DNA from: Gammaproteobacteria bacterium
GTDB taxonomy: Bacteria > Pseudomonadota > Gammaproteobacteria > GCA-001735895
Direction of reading: 5' to 3'
NCBI GenBank assembly: GCA_024225395.1
Contig: JAAEMR010000164.1
Coordinates: 1 to 64,000 of the forward strand
Length of the DNA stretch: 64,000 nucleotides
Shown here piece by piece: positions 17,836 to 29,100 of this stretch. Made by a program: the position numbers and the translations under genes. A model generated the notes under the pieces. The model saw only the letters and a list, made by a program, of their open reading frames with translations, made no database searches and had not been told where the DNA came from. Every line of letters starts with the position of its first letter. Within the stretch, counting starts at the first letter, position 1.

Positions 17836-20690
17836 CTACTGACTATAAACCAACATTAAACCTGCCTGATACAGGATTCCCCATGCGTGGAAACCTGGCC
17901 AAAAAAGAACCCGCACGCCTGCAACACTGGCAGGATGAAAACCTGTATCAACGAATTAGAGAGTCACGTAAAGGCAAGCCTGTTTTTATATTGCACGATG
18001 GCCCTCCTTACGCCAATGGCAATATTCATATTGGTCATGCCGTTAATAAAATTCTTAAAGATATTATCGTAAAGGCTCGCACGCTGGACGGGTTTGATGC
18101 ACCTTATGTACCCGGCTGGGATTGCCATGGCCTGCCCATTGAACATGCTGTAGAAAAAGATATTGGTAAAGCGGGTATCGCGGTAGAAGCAGATGAATTC
18201 AGACAGGCCTGTCGTGATTTTGCCAAAGTGCAGATTGAAAACCAGAAGCAGGATTTTATCCGTCTGGGCATTCTGGGTGACTGGGACAAACCCTATCTCA
18301 CAATGAATTTCGATACTGAAGCCAATATTGTTCGCTCATTGGGTAAAATCATCGACAATGGTCACCTGCATAAAGGTGATAAACCGGTGCACTGGTGTAC
18401 CGATTGTGGTTCGGCACTGGCTGAAGCCGAAGTCGATTATAAAGACAAAACTTCACTCGCTATCGATGTTAAATTTTCTGTCGTCGATGAAAAATCTTTT
18501 ATCAACTGCTTTCATAATGTTCCCGAGCATCATGGTGAAGGCCCATTATCGGTTATTATCTGGACAACCACTCCATGGACTCTGCCCGCCAATCTGGCGG
18601 TAGCCGTCAATCCTAAATATGAATACGTCATAGTTGAAGTCAACACCGGTGAGGGTAAAGAACGCCTGGTGGTAGCCGAAGACATGCTGAAAGAATCCAT
18701 GGCTCGATATGGCTTCACCGATTACCACGTCATTGCCTATGGCACGGGTTCAGACCTTGATCGACAACGGTTGAAACATCCTTTTTACAATCAGGAATCA
18801 CTACTCATTGTAGCTGACCACGTCACGCTGGAAGCTGGAACCGGTGCTGTCCATACTGCCCCGGGGCATGGTCAGGACGATTATATCATCGGTAAAAAAT
18901 ATGGCCTGGAGGCTTACAACCCGGTTGGTGATAATGGCTGCTTCCTTGATAATACAGAACTGTTTGCAGGTGAACATGTCTTCAATGCTAACGAACATGT
19001 CGTTGAAGTATTACGTGAGCACAATGCTTTGCAACACGTAGAAAAATTACGTCATAGCTACCCACATTGCTGGCGCCATAAAACACCTATTATCTTCCGT
19101 GCAACACCGCAGTGGTTTATCAGCATGGAAAAACAGGGCTTACGTCAACAAGTACTGGATGAAATCAAAAATGTAGAATGGATTCCCGACTGGGGCCAGG
19201 CTCGAATCACCGGCATGATTACCAATCGACCTGACTGGTGCATCTCGCGTCAGCGTTTCTGGGGCGTACCTATTCCAATTTTTATAAACAAACAGACGCA
19301 GGAATTACATCCCGACACCAATGACTTAATTGAGCAGGTTGCCAAACGCATGGAAAAAACAGGCATTAATGCCTGGTTTAATCTTGAAGCCAGTGAACTA
19401 CTGGGTGATGATGCTGAAAACTACACCAAGATCACCGACACACTGGATGTCTGGTTTGACTCTGGCACCACTCATTATAGTATTTTGAAACACGATGATC
19501 GTTTACAGTTCCCGGCCGACCTGTACCTGGAAGGTTCAGACCAGCATAGGGGCTGGTTCCACAGTTCAATCCTGGCATCCTGTGCAATGTATGGTGTCGC
19601 ACCTTATAAACAGGTATTGACCCACGGTTTTACCGTTGATGCCAAAGGCATGAAAATGTCCAAATCAGTCGGTAATGTTGTTGCACCGCAAAAGATCAAT
19701 AACAGCCTTGGCGCAGATATTTTACGCCTGTGGGTAGCCGCTACCGATTACTCCGGTGAACTCAGTATTTCTGATGAAATCCTCAAACGCACAGCAGACT
19801 CCTATCGCCGTATCCGTAATACCTTACGCTTTTTACTGGCCAATACGAATGGTTTTGACCCGGATTCAAACATGGTCGACAAGGATAAAATGCTCGCTCT
19901 CGATCACTGGATTGTAGCGGAATCATTAAAACTTCAGGATGAATTAAAAGATCTATACACGAACTATCAATACCATGTCGCAATACAGAAAATTCACAAC
20001 TTCTGTTCTGAAACATTAGGCGGGTTTTACCTTGATATCATCAAGGATCGTCAATACACCACCCAGGAAGACTCTCTGGCTCGACGTTCCTGCCAGACAG
20101 CGATCTACCACGTGGTCGAGGCCATGACACGATGGATTGCTCCTATCCTCAGCTTCACCGCAGACGAAGTGTGGGAAAACTTACCTGGTAAACATGAAGA
20201 CATGGGCGTATTCACAGAGACCTGGTACGAAGGTCTATTTGATTACCAGAATGTTCGAATCGATGCCAACCTGTGGAATACCCTGTTATCCGTTCGCCAG
20301 CAAACCTCCGGAGCACTCGAAGTGTTACGCCAGGATGGAAAAATTGGTTCCGGCCTCGATGCAGAAGTGGTCATTTATTGTGAAGACGACCTGCTTAATG
20401 CACTGGAAGTCATTAGCGAAGAATTACGATTTGTGCTGATCACATCAGAAGCCACTCTGGCCAAACTTCAGGATGCACCCGATGGTAGTGAAATTAAAAC
20501 ACTTAAAGATGATCCAAATGTCGACTTAAACAGTCAGTTTGCTATTGAAGCAAATATCAGTACACATGCTAAATGTGTGCGCTGCTGGCATCATCGTGAA
20601 GACGTTGGACAAAATGAAGAGCACCCTGAACTGTGCGGTCGTTGCGTCGATAACGTTAGCGGCGATGGTGAAGACAGACAGTATGCTTAA
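17832..20690 (+). CDS. ileS: Isoleucyl-tRNA synthetase
   Basis: A 952-residue class I aminoacyl-tRNA synthetase. The HIGH signature is at residues 66-69 (NIHIGHA), the KMSKS signature near 606-610 ([10 protein letters not shown]), with the CP1 editing domain between them ([23 protein letters not shown]). A C-terminal zinc finger is formed by CVRCWH and CGRC. The start is the GTG inside the ribF stop, giving [21 protein letters not shown], a standard IleS N-terminus. It is followed with an eight-base overlap by lspA, as in many gammaproteobacteria. Confidence 0.97.
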   Translation: MTTDYKPTLNLPDTGFPMRGNLAKKEPARLQHWQDENLYQRIRESRKGKPVFILHDGPPYANGNIHIGHAVNKILKDIIVKARTLDGFDAPYVPGWDCHGLPIEHAVEKDIGKAGIAVEADEFRQACRDFAKVQIENQKQDFIRLGILGDWDKPYLTMNFDTEANIVRSLGKIIDNGHLHKGDKPVHWCTDCGSALAEAEVDYKDKTSLAIDVKFSVVDEKSFINCFHNVPEHHGEGPLSVIIWTTTPWTLPANLAVAVNPKYEYVIVEVNTGEGKERLVVAEDMLKESMARYGFTDYHVIAYGTGSDLDRQRLKHPFYNQESLLIVADHVTLEAGTGAVHTAPGHGQDDYIIGKKYGLEAYNPVGDNGCFLDNTELFAGEHVFNANEHVVEVLREHNALQHVEKLRHSYPHCWRHKTPIIFRATPQWFISMEKQGLRQQVLDEIKNVEWIPDWGQARITGMITNRPDWCISRQRFWGVPIPIFINKQTQELHPDTNDLIEQVAKRMEKTGINAWFNLEASELLGDDAENYTKITDTLDVWFDSGTTHYSILKHDDRLQFPADLYLEGSDQHRGWFHSSILASCAMYGVAPYKQVLTHGFTVDAKGMKMSKSVGNVVAPQKINNSLGADILRLWVAATDYSGELSISDEILKRTADSYRRIRNTLRFLLANTNGFDPDSNMVDKDKMLALDHWIVAESLKLQDELKDLYTNYQYHVAIQKIHNFCSETLGGFYLDIIKDRQYTTQEDSLARRSCQTAIYHVVEAMTRWIAPILSFTADEVWENLPGKHEDMGVFTETWYEGLFDYQNVRIDANLWNTLLSVRQQTSGALEVLRQDGKIGSGLDAEVVIYCEDDLLNALEVISEELRFVLITSEATLAKLQDAPDGSEIKTLKDDPNVDLNSQFAIEANISTHAKCVRCWHHREDVGQNEEHPELCGRCVDNVSGDGEDRQYA

Positions 20691-21159
20691 GTATTTATGG
20701 ATAAGCCTGATTGTTATCATTGCCGATCAGGCCACCAAGTGGATCGCAAATACTCAGCTGGTTTATCATCAAAAAGTAGAAGTGTTACCCTACTTTGACT
20801 GGTTCCTATCCTACAACAAAGGCGCTGCTTTCAGCTTTCTGGCAGATGCAGGAGGCTGGCAGCGCTGGTTTTTCATGATACTGGCCAGTATTATCAGTGT
20901 GGCACTTTTTTTATGGATCAAGAAACTCAAAGATGATGAAAAGCTGGCAGCCATTGCCCTGGCACTTATTCTTGGCGGCGCTATCGGCAATGTCATCGAC
21001 CGTGTCATCCTGGGTTATGTGATTGATTTTATTCAGGTATGGCTTGGCTCATATCCATGGCCTGCTTTCAATATTGCTGATTCCGCAATCTCGGTGGGAG
21101 CCGTTATTCTAATTTTGAGTGGCATGAAGAAACCCTATGAAGAACAGGAAAAAGCTTGA
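20683..21159 (+). CDS. lspA: Lipoprotein signal peptidase II
   Basis: I place the start at the ATG at 20683, inside the end of ileS, giving 158 residues, the normal size. The protein has four membrane helices and the catalytic Asp pair of signal peptidase II in [16 protein letters not shown] and FNIADSAIS, along with the early IADQATKW and [11 protein letters not shown] blocks. It cleaves signal peptides from prolipoproteins in the inner membrane. Its stop overlaps the TTG start of fkpB by three bases. Confidence 0.95.
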   Translation: MLKYLWISLIVIIADQATKWIANTQLVYHQKVEVLPYFDWFLSYNKGAAFSFLADAGGWQRWFFMILASIISVALFLWIKKLKDDEKLAAIALALILGGAIGNVIDRVILGYVIDFIQVWLGSYPWPAFNIADSAISVGAVILILSGMKKPYEEQEKA

Positions 21160-21611
21160 AAATTTCACTTAACAGTATAGTCACCCTGCACCACAAACTC
21201 GGGTTAACAGATGGCAGTGTTCTGGAGGATACTTTTGATGGTGAACCATTAACTTATCACCTGGGTAGCGGAGAATTAGCCGAAGGTCTTGAGCTATCTT
21301 TGATTGATCTTGAAGAAGGTGATGAGCAAACACTGGATATAGGTCCTGATCTGGCCTTCGGGTTTCCGGTGGACGACATGATTCATAGTTTACCGCGTAA
21401 TGAGTTTAACCCTGATCTGGAACTACAACCGGGGTTAATCATTGAGTTCAGTACACCCACTGGTGAAACCGTTCCGGGTACTATCCTTGAATTTGATGAC
21501 GCTTCGGTCAAAGTAGATTTCAACCATCCTCTCGCCGGACAGACTATTCGTTATTCGGTAAAAATTGTCGCTATCGAGGATTCTGACGAAATACCTCCAT
21601 TACTTAATTAA
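21156..21611 (+). CDS. fkpB: FKBP-type peptidyl-prolyl isomerase (SlpA-like)
   Basis: A 151-residue cytoplasmic FKBP of the SlpA/FkpB type, with an FKBP barrel interrupted by an insert-in-flap domain: DGSVLEDTFDGEPLTYHLGSGEL and EGLELSLIDLEEGD form the FKBP part, and FGFPVDDMIHSLPRNEF begins the flap. It starts at TTG overlapping the lspA stop (TTGA). Position between lspA and ispH is the conserved gammaproteobacterial order. It helps fold proline-containing clients. Confidence 0.93.
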   Translation: MKISLNSIVTLHHKLGLTDGSVLEDTFDGEPLTYHLGSGELAEGLELSLIDLEEGDEQTLDIGPDLAFGFPVDDMIHSLPRNEFNPDLELQPGLIIEFSTPTGETVPGTILEFDDASVKVDFNHPLAGQTIRYSVKIVAIEDSDEIPPLLN

Positions 21612-21632
21612 TAGCTCGGGATATCCATCGAA

Positions 21633-22562
21633 ATGAAAGTTTTACTCGCCAATCCCAGGGGTTTTTGCGCCGGCGTAGACCGTGCAATCGATATCGTTGA
21701 GCGGGCCCTGCATTTATTTGGCACACCAATATATGTAAGACACGAGGTCGTGCATAACCGTTACGTGGTTGAAGACTTAAAAAACAAGGGTGCTATTTTC
21801 GTGGATGAACTGGATCAGGTTCCTGATAATCAATACGTCATATTCAGTGCTCACGGGGTTTCAAAAAAGGTGCAGCAGGAAGCTAAACGACGTGAGCTGA
21901 AAGTTTTCGATGCAACCTGCCCACTGGTAACAAAGGTGCACCTTGAAGTTGCCCGCCACAGTAAAGACAACATAGAAACTGTTTTAATAGGTCATAAGGG
22001 CCACCCGGAAGTGGAAGGTACCATGGGTCAGTACACAACCGGAAGTAAAGGCCAGATGTACCTGATTGAGTCCGTAGAAGACGTGGCCAATCTGACAGTA
22101 AACAATGCAGATAAACTCTGTTACGTCACTCAGACCACCCTTTCCATGGATGACAGCTCGAAAGTTATCGATGCATTACGTTTGAAATTTCCCGCTATCC
22201 AGGGACCGCGTAAAGATGACATCTGTTATGCCACCCAAAACCGTCAGGATGCCGTAAAAAGCCTGACAAAATCCTGCGATTTGATTCTGGTCGTGGGTTC
22301 AAAAAACAGCTCTAACTCTAATCGTTTAAAAGAAATTGCCACTAATCATCAAATTGAAGGTTACCTGATTGACGGAGCAGAAGACATCCAGCAGGTTTGG
22401 CTTAATGATAAAAAATATGTCGGAGTCACAGCAGGTGCATCTGCACCAGAATTATTAGTACAGCAGGTTATTGATTATCTAAAAGAAAATGGCGCTGACA
22501 ACGTGACTTCTCTGGGTTTCAGAGAAGATGTCTCTTTCCAGTTACCAAAAACTTTACGTTAA
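21633..22562 (+). CDS. ispH: 4-hydroxy-3-methylbut-2-enyl diphosphate reductase
   Basis: A 309-residue iron-sulfur enzyme for the last step of the methylerythritol phosphate pathway, making IPP and DMAPP. The three cluster Cys are in place: RGFCAG (C12), ATCPLV and DDICYATQ. The substrate-binding [14 protein letters not shown] and TAGASAPE motifs are intact. It closes the murJ-ispH gene run; the next gene points the other way and lies 21 bases past the stop. Confidence 0.97.
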   Translation: MKVLLANPRGFCAGVDRAIDIVERALHLFGTPIYVRHEVVHNRYVVEDLKNKGAIFVDELDQVPDNQYVIFSAHGVSKKVQQEAKRRELKVFDATCPLVTKVHLEVARHSKDNIETVLIGHKGHPEVEGTMGQYTTGSKGQMYLIESVEDVANLTVNNADKLCYVTQTTLSMDDSSKVIDALRLKFPAIQGPRKDDICYATQNRQDAVKSLTKSCDLILVVGSKNSSNSNRLKEIATNHQIEGYLIDGAEDIQQVWLNDKKYVGVTAGASAPELLVQQVIDYLKENGADNVTSLGFREDVSFQLPKTLR

Positions 22563-22583
22563 CCCCAGAAACCTTTCGAGCCT

Positions 22584-23207
22584 CTATAAAATATTCACCA
22601 GCAAGTTCACTGCCAGAAAAGCAAAAACAATACTCACAAATCGATTTAAGAAGACTCTACGTCGAACCGATTGATTTAGCTGTTCGCTGTAGCGACCGGC
22701 CAACAGTGCTATTCCACCAAAAACCAGAATTGTCGCCAGGATAAACATCACTCCTAACAGCATGACCTGCCCGGTAACAGAACCAAAAGAGACATTGATA
22801 AATTGTGGTAGAAAAGCCAGAAAGAAAAGCGCTACCTTAGGATTCGATACATTCATGATAATGCCCCGACGATAAAGCTGTCCGCTGGTGAGTTGTCTCT
22901 GAGTTTTTGCCTGGCTTTGCCGACCGCTGTCTTTCCAGCTTAAAGCAGCCAGATATAACAGGTAGCACACACCAACGACTTTAATGAAAAGCAACAATTG
23001 ATCAGAGGTAGCAATCAAAGCAGCCAGCCCCAACGCGACCAGAGTTGTATGAAAGATCAAGCCGGTACATAAACCCAGCGTAACCAGTAAACCTGCCCGG
23101 CTCCCGAACACCAGAGATTGCGTCAACACAAAAAAATTATCAGGCCCAGGTACCAGACCCAGTAACAGGGAAGTACTGAAAAAGACTAGCAACAAATCAA
23201 ACGGCAT
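22584..23207 (-). CDS. LysE/RhtB-family amino-acid exporter
   Basis: A 207-residue inner-membrane protein with about six hydrophobic helices. The family signature GLVPGPDNFFVLTQSLVFGSRAG sits in the first third, followed by GLCTGLIFH and, later, NVSNPKVALFFLAFLPQF. These are standard for the LysE superfamily, which exports amino acids such as homoserine, threonine or leucine; the substrate is not predictable. The small membrane-protein gene 17 bases upstream is probably in the same transcript. Confidence 0.92.
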   Translation of the reverse strand: MPFDLLLVFFSTSLLLGLVPGPDNFFVLTQSLVFGSRAGLLVTLGLCTGLIFHTTLVALGLAALIATSDQLLLFIKVVGVCYLLYLAALSWKDSGRQSQAKTQRQLTSGQLYRRGIIMNVSNPKVALFFLAFLPQFINVSFGSVTGQVMLLGVMFILATILVFGGIALLAGRYSEQLNQSVRRRVFLNRFVSIVFAFLAVNLLVNIL

Positions 23208-23224
23208 ACTCCAGCTGCCTCTGA

Positions 23225-23458
23225 TTAACTCAACAGGCTTATCGCATCAGACCCGAATGCAATCAAAACAACGATAAGCACTAATGCGATTAACAGGGGT
23301 ATTATGATTTTTGAGGCTTCTTTTTCTATCTGCTCCTGGTGCTCAATGTCATCCACCTGGAGTTTTATATCTTTCATCACTGCTCTGGCAACACGATTGC
23401 GCACCTTTCGATTCACCAGTTCCTCGATATCCTGATCAGTTTGATTATTTGACATCAT
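23225..23458 (-). CDS. Small single-pass membrane protein, unknown
   Basis: A 77-residue protein (or 76 if the second ATG is used). The first 50 residues are hydrophilic and mostly helical, rich in Asp, Glu, Lys and Arg, and residues 51-72 form one transmembrane helix (IIPLLIALVLIVVLIAFG). I do not recognise a family. Its close spacing to the LysE-type exporter suggests co-transcription, perhaps as an accessory protein, but nothing in the sequence proves this. Confidence 0.6.
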   Translation of the reverse strand: MMSNNQTDQDIEELVNRKVRNRVARAVMKDIKLQVDDIEHQEQIEKEASKIIIPLLIALVLIVVLIAFGSDAISLLS

Positions 23459-23551
23459 GATTCATCAGCTATTAAAAGCCTGTACGGCTAATACTCAATA
23501 CAGTAGTGTAAGAGTTTCATATCAACAATGGAATTATTTTTCAAGACCACT

Positions 23552-23755
23552 ATGAACTCATCAGCATTATACGAAGCCTTCAGTCAATGCCCATACTGCA
23601 ATGAAAAAATATCCTTGCTCATTGATCCTTCAATCTATCATCAACAATATATCGAAGACTGTGAAGTCTGTTGCAGTCCTGTCACTGTTATCATTAGGTG
23701 GAATAATGAAGATAGTTATGAGTTAAAGCTATTACAGGAGAATGAAGTGAGCTGA
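23552..23755 (+). CDS. CPXCG-motif cysteine-rich small protein
   Basis: Starting at the ATG at 23552 (an in-frame ATG at 23528 is also possible), this encodes 67 residues with CPYCNEKISLLID near the start and CEVCCSPV in the middle, matching the CPXCG small zinc-ribbon family. In this copy the Gly of the motif is Asn. Such proteins are cytoplasmic, bind a metal and have no known role. It is transcribed towards the cytochrome cluster and ends 20 bases before the stop of the outer-membrane protein gene. Confidence 0.75.
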   Translation: MNSSALYEAFSQCPYCNEKISLLIDPSIYHQQYIEDCEVCCSPVTVIIRWNNEDSYELKLLQENEVS

Positions 23756-23774
23756 GGTTAAAAAATTACATCCA

Positions 23775-26039
23775 TTAGAACCTGTAAACATAACCCAAAA
23801 ATACATCATACTGAGTCTGATCATTTAATTCAGGTAAATCAAAATTTGAATATTCAATGCCCAAACTACCTTCAAAACTTATTTTTTTATTGGGTTTATA
23901 AGTCACCTTCAAACTGGGTTTTAAAATATATTGATCGACTTCAGAGGTTTTACTTTTACGATAATCCAGACGTAACCGCGGATCATATCGTAAGCCTTTA
24001 GAGCCTGCTAAACGTGAACGCGCTCTGAGAGAAAGAATCTCCGATGATGAGGTATCAGATAATCTAACCCCGAGAGTTGTGTAATCATCTTCAAATAAAA
24101 GCCCTCTTACACTGTAGTCTGTTGAAAAATTAATATCACTGGTTGATGGGGCGGCTGCAACACCTCCAGACTCCACACTCGATTCTACCGAAGACAGCAA
24201 CAAGCTGAGATAAAACTGCCGATCATCATCTATCTGATAATTTGAGCCGACGAAAAGGTTCTGGCTTTTAGTGGTTCTATCTTCTGCAAGCTGATAAATT
24301 TCCTGATCTGACAACAATTCCTGCAATTCCTCCATGGATTCTACCTGCTGCCCCTGCAAAGCATTTATGGTTGTTAACAAAGGAGAGTTTCGATAATCAT
24401 AAGTCATATTGAAAACAAGCTTATCCGAATAACGATAATTTGTTATTGCAGTAATATTGTTTAAATCACTGTAAAAAATATCATAGTCAATTATCCCGTA
24501 TAAAAACCCTTTATCATTACGATACTGAAATTCAGTACCCAGAGCCTGCCGATCAGTCAGACCGGATAGTTGCTGCTGAACCACGTAAACATCCATTTCA
24601 ATTTTTTCGTAGGGTTTAAAGTGTATGTTACTGCCTACAAACTGACGCGCTGAATCAAGCCCGTCATAAGAAGACTGGACCGGAAAACCGGTGAATACGC
24701 TGTAGTTAAAATCATCATCAGATAAACCTTTATAGACAATTCCATCAAAACGACCTAACACCCCTTTTGCGGTTCTCGACTGTCTTCCACCGATCAACTG
24801 ATAGTTGGACTCGATATTGGTGTAATTAATCATGGCACGGCTTAAACGGGTTTCCGATTCATTATCAATAAAATCATTCACCAGCCCGGCATCAAATCGC
24901 ATCACCAGTACACTTTTATTTGTTTTTCTACGGGCATACATATTAACATCCGTCACGAGAGATGAATTCACCTGTTCACTATCCAGAGTTTCCCTATCAA
25001 CCACATCATCCCGGTAATACTGAGAAAGTGAACCGTATATTTTCCAGTTCTCATCTAATTTTTTACGTTTGCTTTTAGTCATTTGATCTTTTGGGTTTAA
25101 CCTCATGGTTTTTAACCCGGTTAATCTGATTTTAATCTTTGATGCCAGTTTACTTTCTGGGTATAAGTTTAAAAATTGACTGTACATTGCAACAGCCTGG
25201 GCAAACTTTCTCTGCCGTTCGCGCGCAATACCAACGAACTCCATTGCTTTTTGCTTTTGTTCAACTGAACCAATTTCAATTATTTTATTACTAACAGTGA
25301 CGACTCTCGCATAGTTTCGATCCAGAAACAGCTGGCGAGCCTGTTCCAGTAATTTTTCTGCAAACGCTATCTGGGGGGGCATCGCTGTTTCTTGTTTGAC
25401 CTTCTTTTTAATGGCTTTGGGAGCTGGCACTGGAGTTAATACAGGAACCAGTTTGGGGGTTACCCGGGGAACAACCTTAGGAGCTACAGGAAGTTGCAAC
25501 CTGGAAGTTTTTGCAGGGATTATTGCTGATATTACTTTTGGTCTAATAACTGGAATAACTTTCGCTTTAGCAACAGGTACAATTGCTGGAAGACTTTTCA
25601 CCGGTACTTTTGGTTTAAATTCCGGTAATATTTTTTTTTCAGCAAGTATCCTTGTTAGTGCCTGCTTCTCAACTTTTCGTCTTATATTTACCCAGGCACC
25701 AGGAAAATATTTTTTCACTTCGGATAAATGCTTTTTAGCCAGTTTCAAGCTCGCAAAATTTCCCGATACTAAACGATAATATACAACATCATTTACACTT
25801 ACTTTATTGATATACAAAATATCATTATCCAGAACAGAAATATTCTTAATTTCTTCCAGATTAACCGGTTTAGTGAATGAGAGAACATTTACCGCGTAGG
25901 ATTTAATGTTATCAGATTCAACAGGTCTGTTTACAAATGACTCTACATTTAGGAATTTACTTGTTGCCGCAAATAAATTGGAGGACACCAGTACTAAAGC
26001 ATAAATAAATATTCTTAATATCATTATTTTTATCATCAT
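23775..26039 (-). CDS. Outer-membrane SPOR/TPR/beta-barrel protein
   Basis: I use the ATG at 26039 (an upstream ATG at 26075 would bury the signal peptide). About 754 residues: signal peptide ending in NLFAA; a SPOR-like domain (about residues 40-105, with YYRLVSGNFASLKLAKKHLSE); a Pro/Val/Lys-rich linker (roughly 150-225); TPR-like helices (about 230-320, AVAMYSQFLNLYPES); then about 400 residues of alternating strands ending in YVYRF-stop, the C-terminal Phe of an outer-membrane barrel. It is the last gene of the minus-strand cytochrome cluster, so it may be the porin of an electron conduit. SPOR at the N-terminus is unusual for such porins. Confidence 0.75.
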   Translation of the reverse strand: MMIKIMILRIFIYALVLVSSNLFAATSKFLNVESFVNRPVESDNIKSYAVNVLSFTKPVNLEEIKNISVLDNDILYINKVSVNDVVYYRLVSGNFASLKLAKKHLSEVKKYFPGAWVNIRRKVEKQALTRILAEKKILPEFKPKVPVKSLPAIVPVAKAKVIPVIRPKVISAIIPAKTSRLQLPVAPKVVPRVTPKLVPVLTPVPAPKAIKKKVKQETAMPPQIAFAEKLLEQARQLFLDRNYARVVTVSNKIIEIGSVEQKQKAMEFVGIARERQRKFAQAVAMYSQFLNLYPESKLASKIKIRLTGLKTMRLNPKDQMTKSKRKKLDENWKIYGSLSQYYRDDVVDRETLDSEQVNSSLVTDVNMYARRKTNKSVLVMRFDAGLVNDFIDNESETRLSRAMINYTNIESNYQLIGGRQSRTAKGVLGRFDGIVYKGLSDDDFNYSVFTGFPVQSSYDGLDSARQFVGSNIHFKPYEKIEMDVYVVQQQLSGLTDRQALGTEFQYRNDKGFLYGIIDYDIFYSDLNNITAITNYRYSDKLVFNMTYDYRNSPLLTTINALQGQQVESMEELQELLSDQEIYQLAEDRTTKSQNLFVGSNYQIDDDRQFYLSLLLSSVESSVESGGVAAAPSTSDINFSTDYSVRGLLFEDDYTTLGVRLSDTSSSEILSLRARSRLAGSKGLRYDPRLRLDYRKSKTSEVDQYILKPSLKVTYKPNKKISFEGSLGIEYSNFDLPELNDQTQYDVFLGYVYRF

Positions 26040-26108
26040 ATGCCTGTAAACAATACAAACAATTACTCTCTGCAACTCATAAAATGAGCAGCAAAGAGTA
26101 AAAATTCA

Positions 26109-29100
26109 CTAGTCATCCCACTCCCTGTCAGTCACCCGATGAAATGAACTTTTCTCATGACAGGCACCGCTACAATCCCGGTTCAAACTTACAGACTCTG
26201 TACCGCCACTCGAAGATTCATGTTTTCTCTCAACATAATCATCAGCATGGCAAGCGGCACAATCCGGCTGGTAAGCTGAAAAATCCCAGGTCACTATTTC
26301 ACTATTAGCACCATGGCAGTCTGTACAGCCAAGTGCCTGTCGGTGATCACCCGGGTAATTTATTGATTGATGACTAAAAGTCAAGCTAGTCCAGTTCAGG
26401 GTTGAATGGCAATAATCACATTCACGTGCCGAGGTAAAGTGCCCGGAAGGTGTACCCGTAGAAATTGTCCCGTTATGACAACTTGAACATGCCGACGTCG
26501 CACCATCATGATCAAAATTCCAGTTCATCGTGGTATGGCATGTTTCACATTCAGCGATAGTAAATACATGATCTCCCCCCTTACCGGTAGCAATAACACC
26601 GTTATGACAACTGGAACAGCTTCCAGTCACCGCATCATGATCAACCGTTGTAGCAGGCACCCAGTCCAATGAACTATGGCACAATTCACACTCATTGTTC
26701 GACAGGATATGCTGAGCACCTTTACCCTCAACGGAGACACCATCATGACAAGTTGAGCAGCCTGAAACAATACCATCATGACTGAAGGTTGCAGACGTCC
26801 AGTTGAGCGTGGAATGACAGACATCGCATTCAGCAGTAGTGACAAAGTGCTGACCATGTTTTCCATCGGCTATCACACCATTATGACAACCGGAGCAACT
26901 GCCAATTACCTGATTATGATCTACGCCTGTTGCCGGCACCCAACTTAATGGGCTATGGCACAGTTCACATTCATTCGTGGATAGAATATGTTGTGCATTT
27001 TTACCTTCTGCACCAATACCATCATGACAACTGGAACACCCGGTGACAACACCATCATGACTAAAGGTGGCTGACGTCCAGTTCTGAGTAGTATGGCAAT
27101 CATCACATTCAGCAATAGTGGAGAAATGCTGAGCATGCTTTCCTTCGGCAATCACACCGTTATGACAGCTTGAACAACTGCCACTAACAGCATCATGATC
27201 AACCGTGGTCACTGGTTTCCAGCCAATAGTGGAATGACAAAACTCACAACTGGTCGTGGTATCAATATGCAATACATGCCGACCTTCGGCTGTAACACCA
27301 TTATGACAACTTGAACAGGTTCCAATCACACCATCATGATCAACCCTGGTTGCAGGTGCCCAGCCATAAGGTGCATGGCATAATTCACAGTCATTTAAGG
27401 TCACCAGATGCTGTGCACTTTTACCCTCTGCGGTAACACCATCATGACAGCTGATACACCTCTCGGTGACTGCATCATGATTGAAAGAGGCAGAATTCCA
27501 GTTGACCGTACTATGGCAGCTATCACATTCACTGGTCGTTGCCAGGTGCAAAGCATTTTTTCCAATAGCAGTCACACCATTATGACAACTGGAACACAGC
27601 CCAATTACTGCATCATGATCTATCTGTATGGCCGGCAACCAGCCCACCGTTCCATGGCATAATTCACAATCATTATTTGACAGGATATGTTGAGCATCTT
27701 TACCCGCTGCTGTTACCCCGTCATGACAACTGGAACAACTACCAGTCACAGCGTTATGGTCAACACGAGTAGCGGGAGCCCAGCTAAGAGGACTATGGCA
27801 CAATTCACAATCATTTGAAGTCGTCATATGCTGCGCATTTTTACCCGCTGAAACACTACCATTATGACAACTGGAACAACCAGTAGTCACACCATCATGA
27901 TCAAATGTGGCTGAAGACCAGTCCACAGTGCTATGACAGACATCACATTCATTATTTGTAACCAGGTGCAAAGCATCTTTACCGGTTGCAATCACATTAT
28001 TATGGCAGCTTGAACAACTTCCACTAACAGCATCATGATCAACCCGGGTCGCCGGGGTCCAGCTAACTGAACCATGGCAGGATTCACAATTACCCGCCGA
28101 ATTAATATGTTGGAGATTTTTGCCCTCGGCTATCACTCCATCATGACAACTTGAACAACTGCCTATGACCGCAGCGTGGTCTACTTTGGTTGCAGGAGCC
28201 CAACCAAACGGTGCATGACACAACTGACAATCATCCGAGGTAGAAAGGTGCAATGAACTTTTACCTTCAGCTGTTCCACCATCATGACAACTTACACAGG
28301 TTTCTGTAATATTATCGTGATTAAAAGTAGCAGAGTTCCAGTCCAGCGTACTATGACAACTATCACATTCACTGGTCGTATTCACGTGTAACAAATGTTT
28401 CCCGGTAGCTGTAACACCATCATGACAGCTTGAACAGGTTCCCATAACTGCACTATGGTCTACCTGTGTTGCAGGACTCCATGATTGAGAGCTATGGCAT
28501 AACTCACAGTCATTATTAGATGCCAGGTGTTGAGCATTTTTACCGGCAGTAATCACCCCATCATGACAACTGGAGCAGCCCGTCGTCACTCCATCATGGT
28601 CAAATGATGCCAATGACCAGTCAACTGTACTATGGCAGATATTACATTCATCGACTGTCTGCATATGCGAAGCATGTTTACCCGTTGAAATCACCCCGTT
28701 ATGGCAACTCGAACAACTTCCTGTCACTGCATTGTGATCAACTTTAGTAGCAGGAGTCCAGGACTGGGAGGTGTGGCATAACTCACATTCATTTGTGGTA
28801 TCAATGTGTTTTAAATTTTTTCCTCTGCCTGTATCTGAATTATGACAATTGGAACATCCCGAATTAATGCCTTCATGACTAAAAGATGCCGAGGCCCAGT
28901 TCTGAGTAGTATGGCAATCATCACAACCATCCGTTGTGGGGAAATGTTGAGCATTTTTACCTTCAGCAATTACCCCATTATGACAACTCTCACAAGTCCC
29001 GGTAACAGCATCATGATCCATACGGGCAGCAGGAGCCCATGAAAACACGTTATGACAGGTCTCACAATTATTCAACGAGGTGATATGTCGCAAATTTTTA

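Noticed and set aside
25396-25779. 127-codon plus-strand open frame opposite the Pro/Val/Lys-rich linker
   Set aside because: Low-complexity Gly/Thr-rich mirror of the linker codons; no independent evidence.
27408-27662. Open frames on the plus strand across the giant cytochrome gene
   Set aside because: They are shadows produced by the periodic CxxCH repeats; all repeat the same reversed pattern and have no start context.
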